Assembly (NCBI GenBank): GCA_001789205.1
Contig: MFYT01000006.1
Coordinates: 1-64,000, forward strand
Source: Candidatus Raymondbacteria bacterium RIFOXYA2_FULL_49_16
GTDB taxonomy: Bacteria > Fibrobacterota > OXYB2-FULL-49-7 > XYB2-FULL-49-35
Reading direction: 5' to 3'
DNA: 64,000 nucleotides
Shown here one piece after another: positions 15,948 to 24,557 of this stretch (position 1 is the stretch's first letter; every line of letters begins with the position of its first letter). A model generated the notes under the pieces. That model saw only the letters and a list, made by a program, of their open reading frames with translations, was not told where the DNA came from and did no database searches. The translations under genes and the position numbers were made by a program.

Positions 15948-16848
15948 ACAGGTATCCGATGAGTACTCTGCCCACGGCATCGAGGCTTTCAGCAGAGCAT
16001 TTGTCGGGCGTGTCCTGCGCCGTATGCCAGTACGGGTAATCAAAATCGATAAGGTCAATGGCCGGGAGGCCCTTTTCAATGAGCGGCACATGGTCGTCGA
16101 GGACCATGGGCCCCATACGGTCAACGAATGCGGGAATGTTCAGCGACGCTGCTATGTCCCAGAGCGTCCGGATAAGCAGGGGTGCGCTTTTAACCGAGCC
16201 AGGCTCTTTTGGTATGGAGAGGTTGCGGTCGCCGATCATGTCGATAAGGATGGCGCCCGCATAGGAAGCGGGCTTGGCCTGTGCGGCGAAGTGCTTTGAT
16301 CCCAAAAACCAGAAATTGTCGCCACCGTTGCCCATGTCCTCGCCGTCGAAAAAAATTATCTCCACGCTTTTTGTAGAAGAAAGGCTATCGAGCGCGGTAC
16401 ATATCTCCATGAGGACCGCCACACCGCTGGCGCCGTCGTTTGCGCCCGGGATGGGCGTGTTCCGGTTAACCTGCAGGGGCTCACGGTCGGCCCAGGGGCG
16501 CGTGTCCCAGTGGGCGCAGAGAATTGTTTTTTTAGGAGCAAGGCCGGTAAAGGTGATATGAAAATTTGTCAGCGCGAGCGCTTTTCCCTGCCGGGTGTCT
16601 TGTACGGAAAAATCATGGCGGGCATAGGTCCCATTTTTTTTCGATTTGAGAAATGTTTCGAGCCATATTTTCATGTTTCTATGACCTTGGGAGTTGGGAT
16701 CCCTGGGCCCCAAAGCGCATTGGGCTTCGAGGTACGAAAAGGCGCGTTGAGAGTTGAACCGGGGAGTCGCGGCCCCAGCAACCAGGACTGGAAATAAAAA
16801 AAGGAGAGCGTAGAAAACTCCAGCGACTCTCCCGAAGTGCGTACGCAT
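15937..16848 (-). CDS. M28-family metallopeptidase / glutaminyl cyclase-like protein
   Basis: A 303-residue exported protein with a signal peptide (FYALLFLFPVLVAGAA). The zinc-enzyme motifs of glutaminyl-peptide cyclotransferases are visible: LCAHWDTRPWAD, IPGANDGASGVAVLME, EIIFFDGEDMG and LIDFDYPYWHTAQDTPDKC. Acidic/His ligands sit in AHWD, AND, GED and YWHT. It may cyclise N-terminal glutamine of exported proteins, or act as an aminopeptidase. In bacteria with type IX secretion, substrates often begin with Gln after signal cleavage; that link is inference here. Its start abuts the stop of the dksA-like gene, and it is coupled to the acyltransferase. Confidence 0.88.
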   Translation of the reverse strand: MRTHFGRVAGVFYALLFLFPVLVAGAATPRFNSQRAFSYLEAQCALGPRDPNSQGHRNMKIWLETFLKSKKNGTYARHDFSVQDTRQGKALALTNFHITFTGLAPKKTILCAHWDTRPWADREPLQVNRNTPIPGANDGASGVAVLMEICTALDSLSSTKSVEIIFFDGEDMGNGGDNFWFLGSKHFAAQAKPASYAGAILIDMIGDRNLSIPKEPGSVKSAPLLIRTLWDIAASLNIPAFVDRMGPMVLDDHVPLIEKGLPAIDLIDFDYPYWHTAQDTPDKCSAESLDAVGRVLIGYLYEK

Positions 16849-17238
16849 TTATTCGAGGTTTTTGCGCTTTTTTTCCTCTTCGGCCGATTTGCATTTTATG
16901 CAGAGCCGCGCGTGGGGAACGGCCTTGAGCCGCTCGAAATCGATGTCCTCGCTGCATTCCACGCACACGCCATAGTCCTTGTCTTTTACACGGAGCAGCG
17001 CCTCCTCGATGTGGTGCAGATACCGGCCTTCGCGTGAGGCGAAGAGGAAGGCCTTTTCGCGCTCCTGGAAATCGGTCGCCTGGTCGGCGAGGTGATAGGT
17101 GTAGGACGAGAGTTCGCCGCTGGCCTCTTTAGAGGTTGTGTTGAAATTTGACTCCTCGATGAGATTGAGCTCTTTGAGCAGGGTAGTGCGTTTTTCCATC
17201 AGGAGTTTTTCGAAGAATTTCCGGTCTTTCTGGTTCAT
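16849..17238 (-). CDS. TraR/DksA-family C4 zinc finger protein
   Basis: A 129-residue protein made of an N-terminal coiled coil (about residues 1-80, many Glu/Lys) and a C-terminal four-cysteine zinc finger (CVECSEDIDFERLKAVPHARLCIKC). DksA-type proteins enter the RNA polymerase secondary channel and modulate stringent-response promoters. The coiled-coil tip that in DksA carries two acidic residues reads ADQATDFQEREKA, compatible with that role. It lies between ileS and the envelope operon, a neighbourhood common in other bacteria. Confidence 0.9.
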   Translation of the reverse strand: MNQKDRKFFEKLLMEKRTTLLKELNLIEESNFNTTSKEASGELSSYTYHLADQATDFQEREKAFLFASREGRYLHHIEEALLRVKDKDYGVCVECSEDIDFERLKAVPHARLCIKCKSAEEEKKRKNLE

Positions 17239-17280
17239 GCGCCCATCCTTTGTGACAATGTATTCTTGGTAAGATACATT

Positions 17281-20200
17281 TTATTTTTGCGCCTTTTCAA
17301 TGCCGATTTTTACGGGCGCATCGTTAATAATATACTCTTTTTTTTCCTGAACGGAACCCGGAATCTTGGCGTCGAGGAAGGTCGCAAGGGTCTCGGACAG
17401 AACAAGCTCGCGGTATCGCACGCCAATGGCCGCAGCGAGGGCCGCGTCCGCGGTCTCAAAATGAAGCCGGATGCGGTCTTCCTTGTCCAGGCCGATTTCC
17501 TTGCGCATGGTATTGACGCGGTTCTTGAATTCGAGCGCAAGGCTTTCGGCGAAAAGTTCCTCTGAGATAGTGATATCGAGCGCCACTGTTATGGCATCGC
17601 GCGACTCAATGGCGCCGCTGGTAAGGGAGGTCCGTTCCACCACCACTTCACCGGGTTCGACGGCAACGCCCAAAATGCTTACGGGCGTGCCGTTGGCAAG
17701 CTCTGTTACACGGGCGGGTTCGAGGGCGGCGATGGCTACCGCGGCTTCCTTCATGCGCGGGCCGAACTTTTTTCCCAGCAGCCGGTAGTTGGGTTTGACC
17801 GTAAGCGAAACGATGGCCGTGGCGTCATTGGCCCAATCAATTCGTTTTATATTCAATTCCTCCCTGATCAGCTGTTCGTAGTGCCGTACCATTGACTGTT
17901 CGCGCTGTCCCATCACCACAGTGGCCAGGGGCAGAGGCTGCCGGTTTTTGATGTTGTGTTTGGCGCGCAGGGCATTGCCAATGCCCACCACGGCGCGTAC
18001 CAGGCGCATCCGTTCCTCGAGTTCGGGATCAATGTGCGATTCGTCGGCCATGGGATATTCGCAGAGATGCACGGACGCGGGGCCGCCTTTTAAAGCGAGG
18101 TTTTGGTACATTTCCTCGGATACGAAGGGCAGTATAGGCGCCAGGACCTTCGAGAAGGTGAGTAGCACCGTATGGAGGGTGCTGTGGCATTCGTTTTTGG
18201 CGGCGGGGTCATCGGCGACATTGGCCCAAAAGCGTCCGCGGCTCCGCCTGATGTACCAGTTGGTGAGATCGTCGATGAAATCGACCACGGCCGGCACCAC
18301 CTTGTACAGGTTGTACGATTCCATCTGGGCGTTTACTTCCTTGACAAGACTCTGGAGCATGGAGAGGATCCAGCGGTCGAGTTCGTTGCGCGAGCGCACG
18401 GTGTTGCGCGCGGGGTCCCAGCCGTCGGTGATCGCGTATTCAATGAAAAAGTTATACGAATTCCAGAGCGGGATAATTACGCTTTTCAGTATTTCCTTTA
18501 CTCCAGCCTCCGAGAACCGGAGGTCCTCGGCCCTGACAACAGGAGAATTGATGAGATACATGCGCAACGCGTCAGCTCCATAGGTTTCCATCACATATTC
18601 GGGCGCAGGATAGTTCTTGAGGCGCTTGCTCATCTTCTTGCCGTCCTCGGCAAGGATGAGGCCGTTCACGATCACGTTTCTGAACGCGGGTTTCTCGAAA
18701 AGAATGGTTGAGAGTACGAGAAGGGTGTAGAACCATCCGCGCGTCTGGTCGAGTCCTTCGGCAATGAAATCCGCGGGAAAACCCTGTTCAAAAAGCTCTT
18801 TGTTTTCAAAGGGATAGTGCTTTTGTCCATAAGGCATTGAACCCGACTCGAACCAGCAGTCAAAGACCTCGGGCGTGCGCCGCATGGCGCCGGAACAGCC
18901 GGACCGTGTGCAGGCAAAGGTGATTGGGTCAAGCGTGTGCTTATGAAGATCGCCGGCAGTACGGCTGGCCAGGGCCTCAAGCTCTTTGATGGACCCTATG
19001 CATTCGACGTGGCCGCACGCTGGACAGATCCATAGGGGGATGCAACTGCCCCAGAAGCGGTTGCGGCTGATGTTCCAGTCCTTGGCCTCCTTGAGCCAGT
19101 TGCCAAACCGCTTGCTTCCCACGTATTCGGGCACCCAATGGATGCGTTCGTTGCTGGCGCACAGTTTTTCGCGCAGATCCTCAACCCTGATATACCAGGC
19201 TTCGATAGCGCGGTATATCAGGGGAGTGTCGCTCCGGTCGCAGAAGGGGTAGCTGTGCACGATCGTACTCTGATGCACCAGCTTTCCCTGGCTTTTCAGC
19301 ATATGGATAATGGCCTTGTCCGCGGCCTTGCAGTGCTGGCCCGAGAAATCCGGGACCATGCCGGTAAAGTTAGCCTCAATGTCCAGGGGATCGACAATCT
19401 CGATGTTCTCCTTGATGGAGATCCGGTAGTCGTCCTCGCCATAGGCGGGCGCCATGTGCACAATACCGGTGCCGTCCTCGGTGGTGACAAAGGGGTCGTT
19501 CAACACCCTGAAGGCGTTGGGGTGGTCTTTGAAATAGGGAAAGAGCGGCTCGTACGCCATGTTGTAGAGCGCCGTGCCTTTTATGCGAGAAAGGACCTCA
19601 TACTCGCCGGGTTTTTTGTAATGAGTGGCAAGCCGCGCCTCGGCAAGGTAATAGACCGCGTTCTGGGCCGTGTCTCGTATCTTGACATAATCAATATCAG
19701 GTCCCGCGCACAGGGCCAGGTTGCTGGGGAGCGTCCAGGGTGTGGTGGTCCACACGAGGAAATACTCGTTTTCCGCACCTTTGATTTTGAATCTGACCGT
19801 TATTGAGGGGTCCTGCACGTCTTTGTAATTCGCATTTGCCTCAAAATTGGACAAGGGGGTCGTCAACGCCCATGAATAGGGCATGACCCGGTGTGCCTTG
19901 TACACCCGGCCCTTTTTCCAGATTTCCTTAAAAACCCACCAGACCGATTCCATGAAGGTGCGGTCCATGGTCTTGTAATCATTGTTAAAGTCGACGAAGC
20001 GACCCATGCGGGTGACCGTGGTCCGCCATGCTCCCGCGTATTTAAGCACCGAGGAACGGCAGGTTTCGTTGAAGAGGGCCACGCCTTTGTTCAGGATTTC
20101 GGGCGTGCCTTTGAGGCCCAGTTCGTCCTGCACCAGTTTTTCTATTGGCAGACCGTGGCAGTCCCAGCCAAAACGGCGTTCGACATAGCGGCCGCGCATT

Positions 20201-20418
20201 GTCCAGTAGCGGGGCACAATATCTTTGAGCGTGCCCGCGAGCAGGTGGCCGTAATGCGGCAGTCCTGTGGCAAAGGGCGGACCGTCGTAAAAGACAAAGG
20301 GCTTTTTCGCCTTGGTCTGTTCCAGGCTTTTTTCAAAGGTTTTATTTTTTTCCCAGAGGACCAGTACCTCTTTCTCCATTTCAGGAAAGGTACGGGATTT
20401 ATCGAGTTTTTTAAACAT
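17281..20418 (-). CDS. ileS: Isoleucyl-tRNA synthetase (type 2)
   Basis: About 1045 residues from ATG 20418. The class I signatures are present as GLPHYGHLLAGTLKD (HIGH equivalent) and GKKMSKRLKNY (KMSKS equivalent). An editing domain lies between them (WTTTPWTLPSNLA), and a zinc-like knuckle WICPACGHVEC is inserted before the KMSKS part. The eukaryotic/archaeal-like wording around HYGH and the absence of a C-terminal zinc finger identify the type 2 IleRS, known to tolerate mupirocin. The enzyme charges tRNA-Ile. A longer frame up to 20517 overlaps punA and is rejected. It follows punA by 13 bases. Confidence 0.97.
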   Translation of the reverse strand: MFKKLDKSRTFPEMEKEVLVLWEKNKTFEKSLEQTKAKKPFVFYDGPPFATGLPHYGHLLAGTLKDIVPRYWTMRGRYVERRFGWDCHGLPIEKLVQDELGLKGTPEILNKGVALFNETCRSSVLKYAGAWRTTVTRMGRFVDFNNDYKTMDRTFMESVWWVFKEIWKKGRVYKAHRVMPYSWALTTPLSNFEANANYKDVQDPSITVRFKIKGAENEYFLVWTTTPWTLPSNLALCAGPDIDYVKIRDTAQNAVYYLAEARLATHYKKPGEYEVLSRIKGTALYNMAYEPLFPYFKDHPNAFRVLNDPFVTTEDGTGIVHMAPAYGEDDYRISIKENIEIVDPLDIEANFTGMVPDFSGQHCKAADKAIIHMLKSQGKLVHQSTIVHSYPFCDRSDTPLIYRAIEAWYIRVEDLREKLCASNERIHWVPEYVGSKRFGNWLKEAKDWNISRNRFWGSCIPLWICPACGHVECIGSIKELEALASRTAGDLHKHTLDPITFACTRSGCSGAMRRTPEVFDCWFESGSMPYGQKHYPFENKELFEQGFPADFIAEGLDQTRGWFYTLLVLSTILFEKPAFRNVIVNGLILAEDGKKMSKRLKNYPAPEYVMETYGADALRMYLINSPVVRAEDLRFSEAGVKEILKSVIIPLWNSYNFFIEYAITDGWDPARNTVRSRNELDRWILSMLQSLVKEVNAQMESYNLYKVVPAVVDFIDDLTNWYIRRSRGRFWANVADDPAAKNECHSTLHTVLLTFSKVLAPILPFVSEEMYQNLALKGGPASVHLCEYPMADESHIDPELEERMRLVRAVVGIGNALRAKHNIKNRQPLPLATVVMGQREQSMVRHYEQLIREELNIKRIDWANDATAIVSLTVKPNYRLLGKKFGPRMKEAAVAIAALEPARVTELANGTPVSILGVAVEPGEVVVERTSLTSGAIESRDAITVALDITISEELFAESLALEFKNRVNTMRKEIGLDKEDRIRLHFETADAALAAAIGVRYRELVLSETLATFLDAKIPGSVQEKKEYIINDAPVKIGIEKAQK

Positions 20419-20431
20419 GATACATGTGTCC

Positions 20432-21253
20432 TTACAGTTTTTCCAGCACACCTTCGACCAGTGACACAAGGCGAGGTTCGGCCTCATTGGCGCGCCTGAT
20501 GATTTCTTGTATGTCAACCGGCTTGAGCGTATCAGGATCGCATTTATCGGTGATGACGGAAAGACCGAGCACCTGGAGTCCGCAATGGACTGCCACGGTC
20601 ACCTCGGGCACCGTTGACATGCCCACCACGTCGGCCCCGATAACGCGCAGCATGCGGTATTCCGCCGCGGTCTCGAGACAGGGACCACTCATGATCGCGT
20701 AGACGCCTTTGCGTACGGAAATGCGTTTGTGCGCGGCAACCTGTTCTGCAAGGCGGATGAGGTCTTTGGTGTAGGCGTTGAACATGTCGGGAAAACGCGG
20801 ACCCAGCCGGTTGTCGTTCTTTCCAATGAGGGGCGTCTGGCCCAAAAGGTTGATATGGTCGGTGATGAGCATGATGTCGCCGGGATCGAGGTCGCGGGAG
20901 ATGCCGCCGCACGCGTTGGAAACAATGAGCGTCTGGATGCCCAGCGTCTTGAGGACCCGCACCGGATAGGTGACCTGCTGGAGCGTATAGCCTTCGTAGA
21001 AATGAAAGCGGCCCTGCATGACAGCCACTTTTTTTCCCGAGAGAAGGCCCAGAATGAGCTTGCCTGTGTGGGTCTCGACCGTGGAGAGCGGGAAATGGGG
21101 GATGTCGCCGTAGCTTATCTCCGCCTCGCGCTGCACCCGGTCCGCAAGCTTACCCAGGCCTGTGCCCAAGATGATGCCGATCTCCGGCGTAAACGGCGTG
21201 CGCTCCCGTATGGCAGCCACAGATTGTGAAATGCAATCAAAAATTTTGTCCAT
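20432..21253 (-). CDS. punA: Purine nucleoside phosphorylase
   Basis: A 273-residue trimeric-type (PNP/MTAP) phosphorylase. Motifs include IGIILGTGLGKLAD, GRFHFYEGY, LIVSNACGGISRDL, SGPCLETAAEYRMLR and GADVVGMSTVPEV. It splits inosine or guanosine with phosphate to give the base and ribose-1-phosphate, in purine salvage. The GMSTVPEV segment and an Asn-containing base pocket (VITDKCD follows) fit the inosine/guanosine class rather than methylthioadenosine phosphorylase. The gene sits between the DUF167 gene and ileS, all on one strand with very short gaps. Confidence 0.95.
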   Translation of the reverse strand: MDKIFDCISQSVAAIRERTPFTPEIGIILGTGLGKLADRVQREAEISYGDIPHFPLSTVETHTGKLILGLLSGKKVAVMQGRFHFYEGYTLQQVTYPVRVLKTLGIQTLIVSNACGGISRDLDPGDIMLITDHINLLGQTPLIGKNDNRLGPRFPDMFNAYTKDLIRLAEQVAAHKRISVRKGVYAIMSGPCLETAAEYRMLRVIGADVVGMSTVPEVTVAVHCGLQVLGLSVITDKCDPDTLKPVDIQEIIRRANEAEPRLVSLVEGVLEKL

Positions 21254-21255
21254 GA

Positions 21256-21480
21256 TTATCTCCTGATTTCAACGATTTTGTTTCGCGATCCCTGGCCCGC
21301 GACAATGGTCACCGCGCTTTTTGCCACGTCAAAGTGCCGCGCCAGCGCTTCGACCACGGCCATGTTCGCCTTGTTGCCGACCGGCGGCGCCGTGCACCGC
21401 ACCCGTACCCTGCCTTCGGCGTCGGGGCCTTCGACGTTGTTCCGCGACGAGCGCGGCGCCACCTTCACGGAAACCCTCAC
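21256..21480 (-). CDS. DUF167 (YggU) family protein
   Basis: A 74-residue protein with the YggU core: VKVAPRSSRN, CTAPPVGNKANMAVVEALA and VTIVAGQGSRNKIVEI. The family is widespread and structurally known, yet has no settled function. The start overlaps the divIVA stop by four bases, and the stop precedes punA by three. DUF167 genes commonly lie beside yggT/yggS, as here. Confidence 0.92.
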   Translation of the reverse strand: MRVSVKVAPRSSRNNVEGPDAEGRVRVRCTAPPVGNKANMAVVEALARHFDVAKSAVTIVAGQGSRNKIVEIRR

Positions 21481-21959
21481 TGCGCCTCACCGTGCTGCTT
21501 CTGCGTTTCCGGTTCGATTTCAAGTACATTGAGCATTTCGAGTTGCGATTTGACAAGTGCCCTAAACTTGATGATGAACGTTTTCTTCTGTTCGTGCAGC
21601 AACGCCATATCACGATTGATGGCCTCAAGGCGCTGCACCGCGTCGGCCGCGGATTGTGTGGCCCGGTATTCGGCTTCCCTGACAATGAGTTCCGCCTGTT
21701 TTTCAGCGTTTTTCTTTGTCTCCTCAATGGACTGCTGCGCCTGGAGCAGCATGTCGTGCAGGACTTTCTCAAGTTTTTCATATTTCTCGAGTTCGCCTTT
21801 TAAACGGGCGTTTTCGAATTCACCGTCTTTTTTTCCGCGTTCAAACTCTTCAACGCGGCCGGCCATCATGTCGAGGTAGGCCTGCACTTCGTCCGGATCG
21901 AATCCCTTGAAGGTCCGCTTGAATGTCTGGCGCCTAATGTCCATTGGCGAAAGGGCCAT
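21477..21959 (-). CDS. DivIVA-domain coiled-coil protein
   Basis: A 160-residue protein. The N-terminal lipid-binding segment reads LSPMDIRRQTFKRTFKGFDPDEVQAYLDMM, a standard DivIVA head. It is followed by a long coiled coil (about residues 35-140) and a short tail. DivIVA proteins recognise membrane curvature at poles and septa and organise division or growth partners. They are best known from Gram-positive bacteria, but occur in several diderm phyla. Neighbours yggT and yggS match the ylm cluster around divIVA elsewhere. AGAATACCC upstream is a poor ribosome binding site, but the start matches the domain boundary. Confidence 0.92.
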   Translation of the reverse strand: MALSPMDIRRQTFKRTFKGFDPDEVQAYLDMMAGRVEEFERGKKDGEFENARLKGELEKYEKLEKVLHDMLLQAQQSIEETKKNAEKQAELIVREAEYRATQSAADAVQRLEAINRDMALLHEQKKTFIIKFRALVKSQLEMLNVLEIEPETQKQHGEAQ

Positions 21960-21974
21960 GGGTATTCTCCCAAG

Positions 21975-22253
21975 TTAAATCAGTGAAATGAGCGTGCGCT
22001 CCAAAAAGCCGATGAGCAAAAAAACCATCAGGGGCGAGAGGTCGATGGGCAACTGGACATTAAGCCTGTCCATGAGGCGCACGTAGAGCTCGCGCACAGG
22101 CAGGAGCACCGGATCGGTGAGTCGCACCAACCAGTCAACAATCACATGGTCGGGGGCCATGGGCACCCACGAAAGGATGATACGCATGAAGATAAGCATT
22201 TCGTAGATCCGCAGCAGGGTGACCAGCACCATGATGAAATTTTCCGCTGCCAT
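21975..22253 (-). CDS. yggT: YggT family membrane protein
   Basis: A 92-residue protein with two hydrophobic segments (about 5-25 and 68-90) around the characteristic loop RIILSWVPMAPDHVIVDWLVRLTDPVLLPVRELY. The family is linked to osmotolerance and to division-site organisation (YlmG), but its biochemical role is unsettled. Its start overlaps the yggS stop by one base (TGATG-like coupling). It fits the yggS-yggT-divIVA order. Confidence 0.92.
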   Translation of the reverse strand: MAAENFIMVLVTLLRIYEMLIFMRIILSWVPMAPDHVIVDWLVRLTDPVLLPVRELYVRLMDRLNVQLPIDLSPLMVFLLIGFLERTLISLI

Positions 22254-22936
22254 CAGCTCGCCTCCGCGAAAAGAGCGCGGCCAATGCGCACCATGGTTGC
22301 GCCTTCCTCAATGGCGATCTCAAAGTCATCGGACATACCCATGGAGAGTTCGGGCAGCGCAATGCCGATGACGCGCGCACAATCGGTTTTAAGAGCGGCG
22401 AGTATTTTAAAACACGAACGGATGCGCGTAGCGTCGTCCGTGAGCGGCCCCATGGTCATGAGACCCTGTATTGTTATGTTCTGCAACAGGGCCATCTCCC
22501 GTATAGCGGCAATAGCATTTTCGGGACGAACGCCTGACTTTGCATCTTCACCTGAGGTATTTACTTCAATAAGCGCATTCATTGTCTTTCCCAGTTTTAC
22601 GCACTCGGCATCTATGCATTGCGCGAGCCGTACCGAATCCACGGATTGGATCATGTCAGCCATTCTTACTGCCTGCTTTGCCTTGTTTGTCTGCAGATGG
22701 CCGATGAAATGGACTGTGAACAGCCCGTGCATGGCGTCATATTTCGTTGTAAGCTCCTGCACCCTGCTTTCACCGATGTTGGCTATGCCATGGTCCTTCA
22801 GAGAAACGACCTCTGCGACAGAATGAGTTTTTGTCACGGCCACAAGAGTAATGTCTTTTCCCGTGCGGCCGCTTCTGCGCGCGGCAGCATCGATCCGTTC
22901 CAGAATACGGCCAATGGCTTTTGCCATAACAGACAT
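22253..22936 (-). CDS. yggS: YggS family pyridoxal phosphate homeostasis protein
   Basis: A 227-residue PLP-binding TIM-barrel protein (PLPBP). Visible blocks are ITLVAVTKTHS, with the PLP lysine in VAVTK, then IGESRVQELTTKYD, VHFIGHLQTNKAKQAV, LIEVNTSGEDAKSG and LSMGMSDDFEIAIEEGATMVRIGRALF. Such proteins buffer free pyridoxal phosphate and affect amino acid pools. It heads the yggS-yggT-divIVA-DUF167-punA-ileS run, and its start lies just downstream of AT-rich DNA (22937-22975) that may hold the promoter. Confidence 0.95.
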   Translation of the reverse strand: MSVMAKAIGRILERIDAAARRSGRTGKDITLVAVTKTHSVAEVVSLKDHGIANIGESRVQELTTKYDAMHGLFTVHFIGHLQTNKAKQAVRMADMIQSVDSVRLAQCIDAECVKLGKTMNALIEVNTSGEDAKSGVRPENAIAAIREMALLQNITIQGLMTMGPLTDDATRIRSCFKILAALKTDCARVIGIALPELSMGMSDDFEIAIEEGATMVRIGRALFAEAS

Positions 22937-23005
22937 AAAATCAATAAAATATATCTTTAGTACGCAGGATTTCTCAATGAAAACATGGGGACACGGGGCG
23001 GAATT

Positions 23006-23650
23006 TTATTCAAAGACCCAGCGGCCGAAGCACGTGCTGTTATGGAAATCGGCGATGCCCGTGGGCGACCAGGCGCAATATTCAGGCACGCCGGCAAGAA
23101 CATCGCACCGAAGCAGATTTCCCCGCCACGCATCGCCGGCACGCGGCGGAATATGTGGAGAGAGAAAGAGGTCGGCAAAATCAATGGCAATGTAGGCTTC
23201 CCAACCTACCTGCGAGGTCCTGGTCCTGCTCTGGAAGCTTTCAGGATTCCACCCTGTAAAGCCTTGAAACCGTTTTCCCCTGCGGCCCGGCGCTGCAATG
23301 TCGTTTATTATGAGGGCGTCGAAGCGGGCGTTGAGAGGGTTTACTTCAAGTTCATAGTACAGGGAGCCGTACCCAAAAGGATCGATGAAAAGTTCCACCA
23401 CGTCTTCGGTATACAGGGGATCGTCGTGCCCGGTGAGTGTGGCAAAGGGCTGGATATCATCGCAGGAAAACCAGGCGTAGAGACGTTCGCTGTCCCAGGC
23501 AAGTCGGCCCTCGGTTTTCTGTTTTGGCGGTTTTCCGGTCACGGTATCGACCAGCCTGATGGGTGTTGCGGCGGAAAAATGAGAGGCGTCAATCTGATCA
23601 AATTCAGGCATGACGCAGCGCCTGATGCCGTACGAAGAAAGTTTTTCCAT
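23006..23650 (-). CDS. Family 9-like carbohydrate-binding protein
   Basis: A 214-residue protein from ATG 23650, whose start overlaps the flavodoxin stop (TGATG). It matches the CBM9-like fold used by many stand-alone proteins: FSAATPIRLVDTVTGKP, ARLAWDSERLYAWFSCDD, DDPLYTEDVVELFIDPFG, YYELEVNPL and GWEAYIAIDFADL. No signal peptide is visible, so the protein is probably cytoplasmic, which is usual for this subgroup. The sugar ligand is not predictable. The reading start upstream (23701) would run into the flavodoxin gene. Confidence 0.85.
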   Translation of the reverse strand: MEKLSSYGIRRCVMPEFDQIDASHFSAATPIRLVDTVTGKPPKQKTEGRLAWDSERLYAWFSCDDIQPFATLTGHDDPLYTEDVVELFIDPFGYGSLYYELEVNPLNARFDALIINDIAAPGRRGKRFQGFTGWNPESFQSRTRTSQVGWEAYIAIDFADLFLSPHIPPRAGDAWRGNLLRCDVLAGVPEYCAWSPTGIADFHNSTCFGRWVFE

Positions 23651-24111
23651 CACTGCCGCTCCTGCGCAGCGCGGGCAAGTTCCTTGCCAAGTGCGCAACA
23701 CGCGTCCAGGACCGTCCGCGAAGGCTTGCCCGCTGACGCAATGGTCGGGCCAACTTTGTCCCCCAGTTCGGAAAAGAGCGTTTCGAGCGGGCCCTTCACG
23801 TCGCCGCCGCCGCCGTGTGAATAAAAGAGACCGTATTTTTTCCCTGTAAGCCCCCGGGCATTGTTCTTTTTCGCGATATACCAGTCGTCAAGAAACGTTT
23901 TCAGACCGCCGGCAATATAGCTGTAGTAGTCTGGCGAACCAAAGGCGGCCACAGAAAACAGACGGTATTGATCGATGTCCATGCGCACCTCGTTGGTGTT
24001 GACGAGAACGGCCTTCATTCCCTCGGCGGCGGCGCCCTCGGCAATTGCCCGGGCCATGGCAGCGGTGTTGCCATATTCTTGCGAATGAAACAGAATCAGG
24101 AGAGATCCCAT
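23650..24111 (-). CDS. Flavodoxin-family protein
   Basis: A 153-residue flavodoxin-fold protein. The FMN phosphate loop is LFHSQEYGNTAAMARAIAEGA. The isoalloxazine-binding segments are AFGSPDYYSYIAGGLKTFLDDWY and GLFYSHGGGGD. This resembles the flavodoxin/WrbA-type group rather than long flavodoxin. An electron-transfer or quinone-reduction role is inferred from the fold. It forms a coupled pair with the CBM9-like gene. Confidence 0.85.
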   Translation of the reverse strand: MGSLLILFHSQEYGNTAAMARAIAEGAAAEGMKAVLVNTNEVRMDIDQYRLFSVAAFGSPDYYSYIAGGLKTFLDDWYIAKKNNARGLTGKKYGLFYSHGGGGDVKGPLETLFSELGDKVGPTIASAGKPSRTVLDACCALGKELARAAQERQ

Positions 24112-24128
24112 GGGCGCGTCCTTTCACC

Positions 24129-24557
24129 TTAATGGCATGCGCGGAGCATGTTGAAAATCCAGTGTATGAAAAAAGGCGACAACAACGCGAGCGCGAAAAG
24201 CCGCGGTCCCTGTTCCGAAGAGAATATAAACCTGAGTCGTTTCAGGTTCAGCAACGAAATTGCCAGCCCGTAGAACGCAAGACACACACAAATGAGCAGC
24301 ACGGCGGCAAAGAACGATGAGAGCGAAAAGGCGGCGTCTATGTTACCGGCCGCAAGCGCCTGGACCGTGCGGGTGATGCCGCAGGTAGGGCAGGGCAGGC
24401 CGGTCAATGAAAAAAAGAAGCAGTGAAAGCGGCCCATGATGTGTCCGGGTAAAAAGGCAACGATGATAAGCGCGCAGAAAAATAATACAGACCAGACAAG
24501 TTCGTGGTCAAGGGCGCCTGGAGCAAGGCGTACGCGCTGCAGTCGTATGGCTTTCAC
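24129..24557 (-). CDS. DUF2752 membrane protein
   Basis: The GTG at 24557 overlaps the preceding stop as GTGA and yields 142 residues; the longer frame to 24926 is an out-of-frame reading of the Yip1 gene. Membrane segments lie near residues 20-45, 80-100 and 115-135. The hallmark is the motif FFFSLTGLPCPTCGITRT, which defines DUF2752. Its cysteine pair may bind metal or form a disulfide. The function is unknown; genes of this type often sit next to zinc-ribbon or Yip1 membrane proteins, exactly as here. Confidence 0.85.
   Translation of the reverse strand: MKAIRLQRVRLAPGALDHELVWSVLFFCALIIVAFLPGHIMGRFHCFFFSLTGLPCPTCGITRTVQALAAGNIDAAFSLSSFFAAVLLICVCLAFYGLAISLLNLKRLRFIFSSEQGPRLFALALLSPFFIHWIFNMLRACH

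Noticed and set aside
17248-17290. A hairpin with T-rich tail (ATGTAT...ATACATTTTATTTTT) near the ileS end
   Set aside because: The T-tract lies on the + strand, while the genes on both sides are on the - strand; it cannot terminate them.
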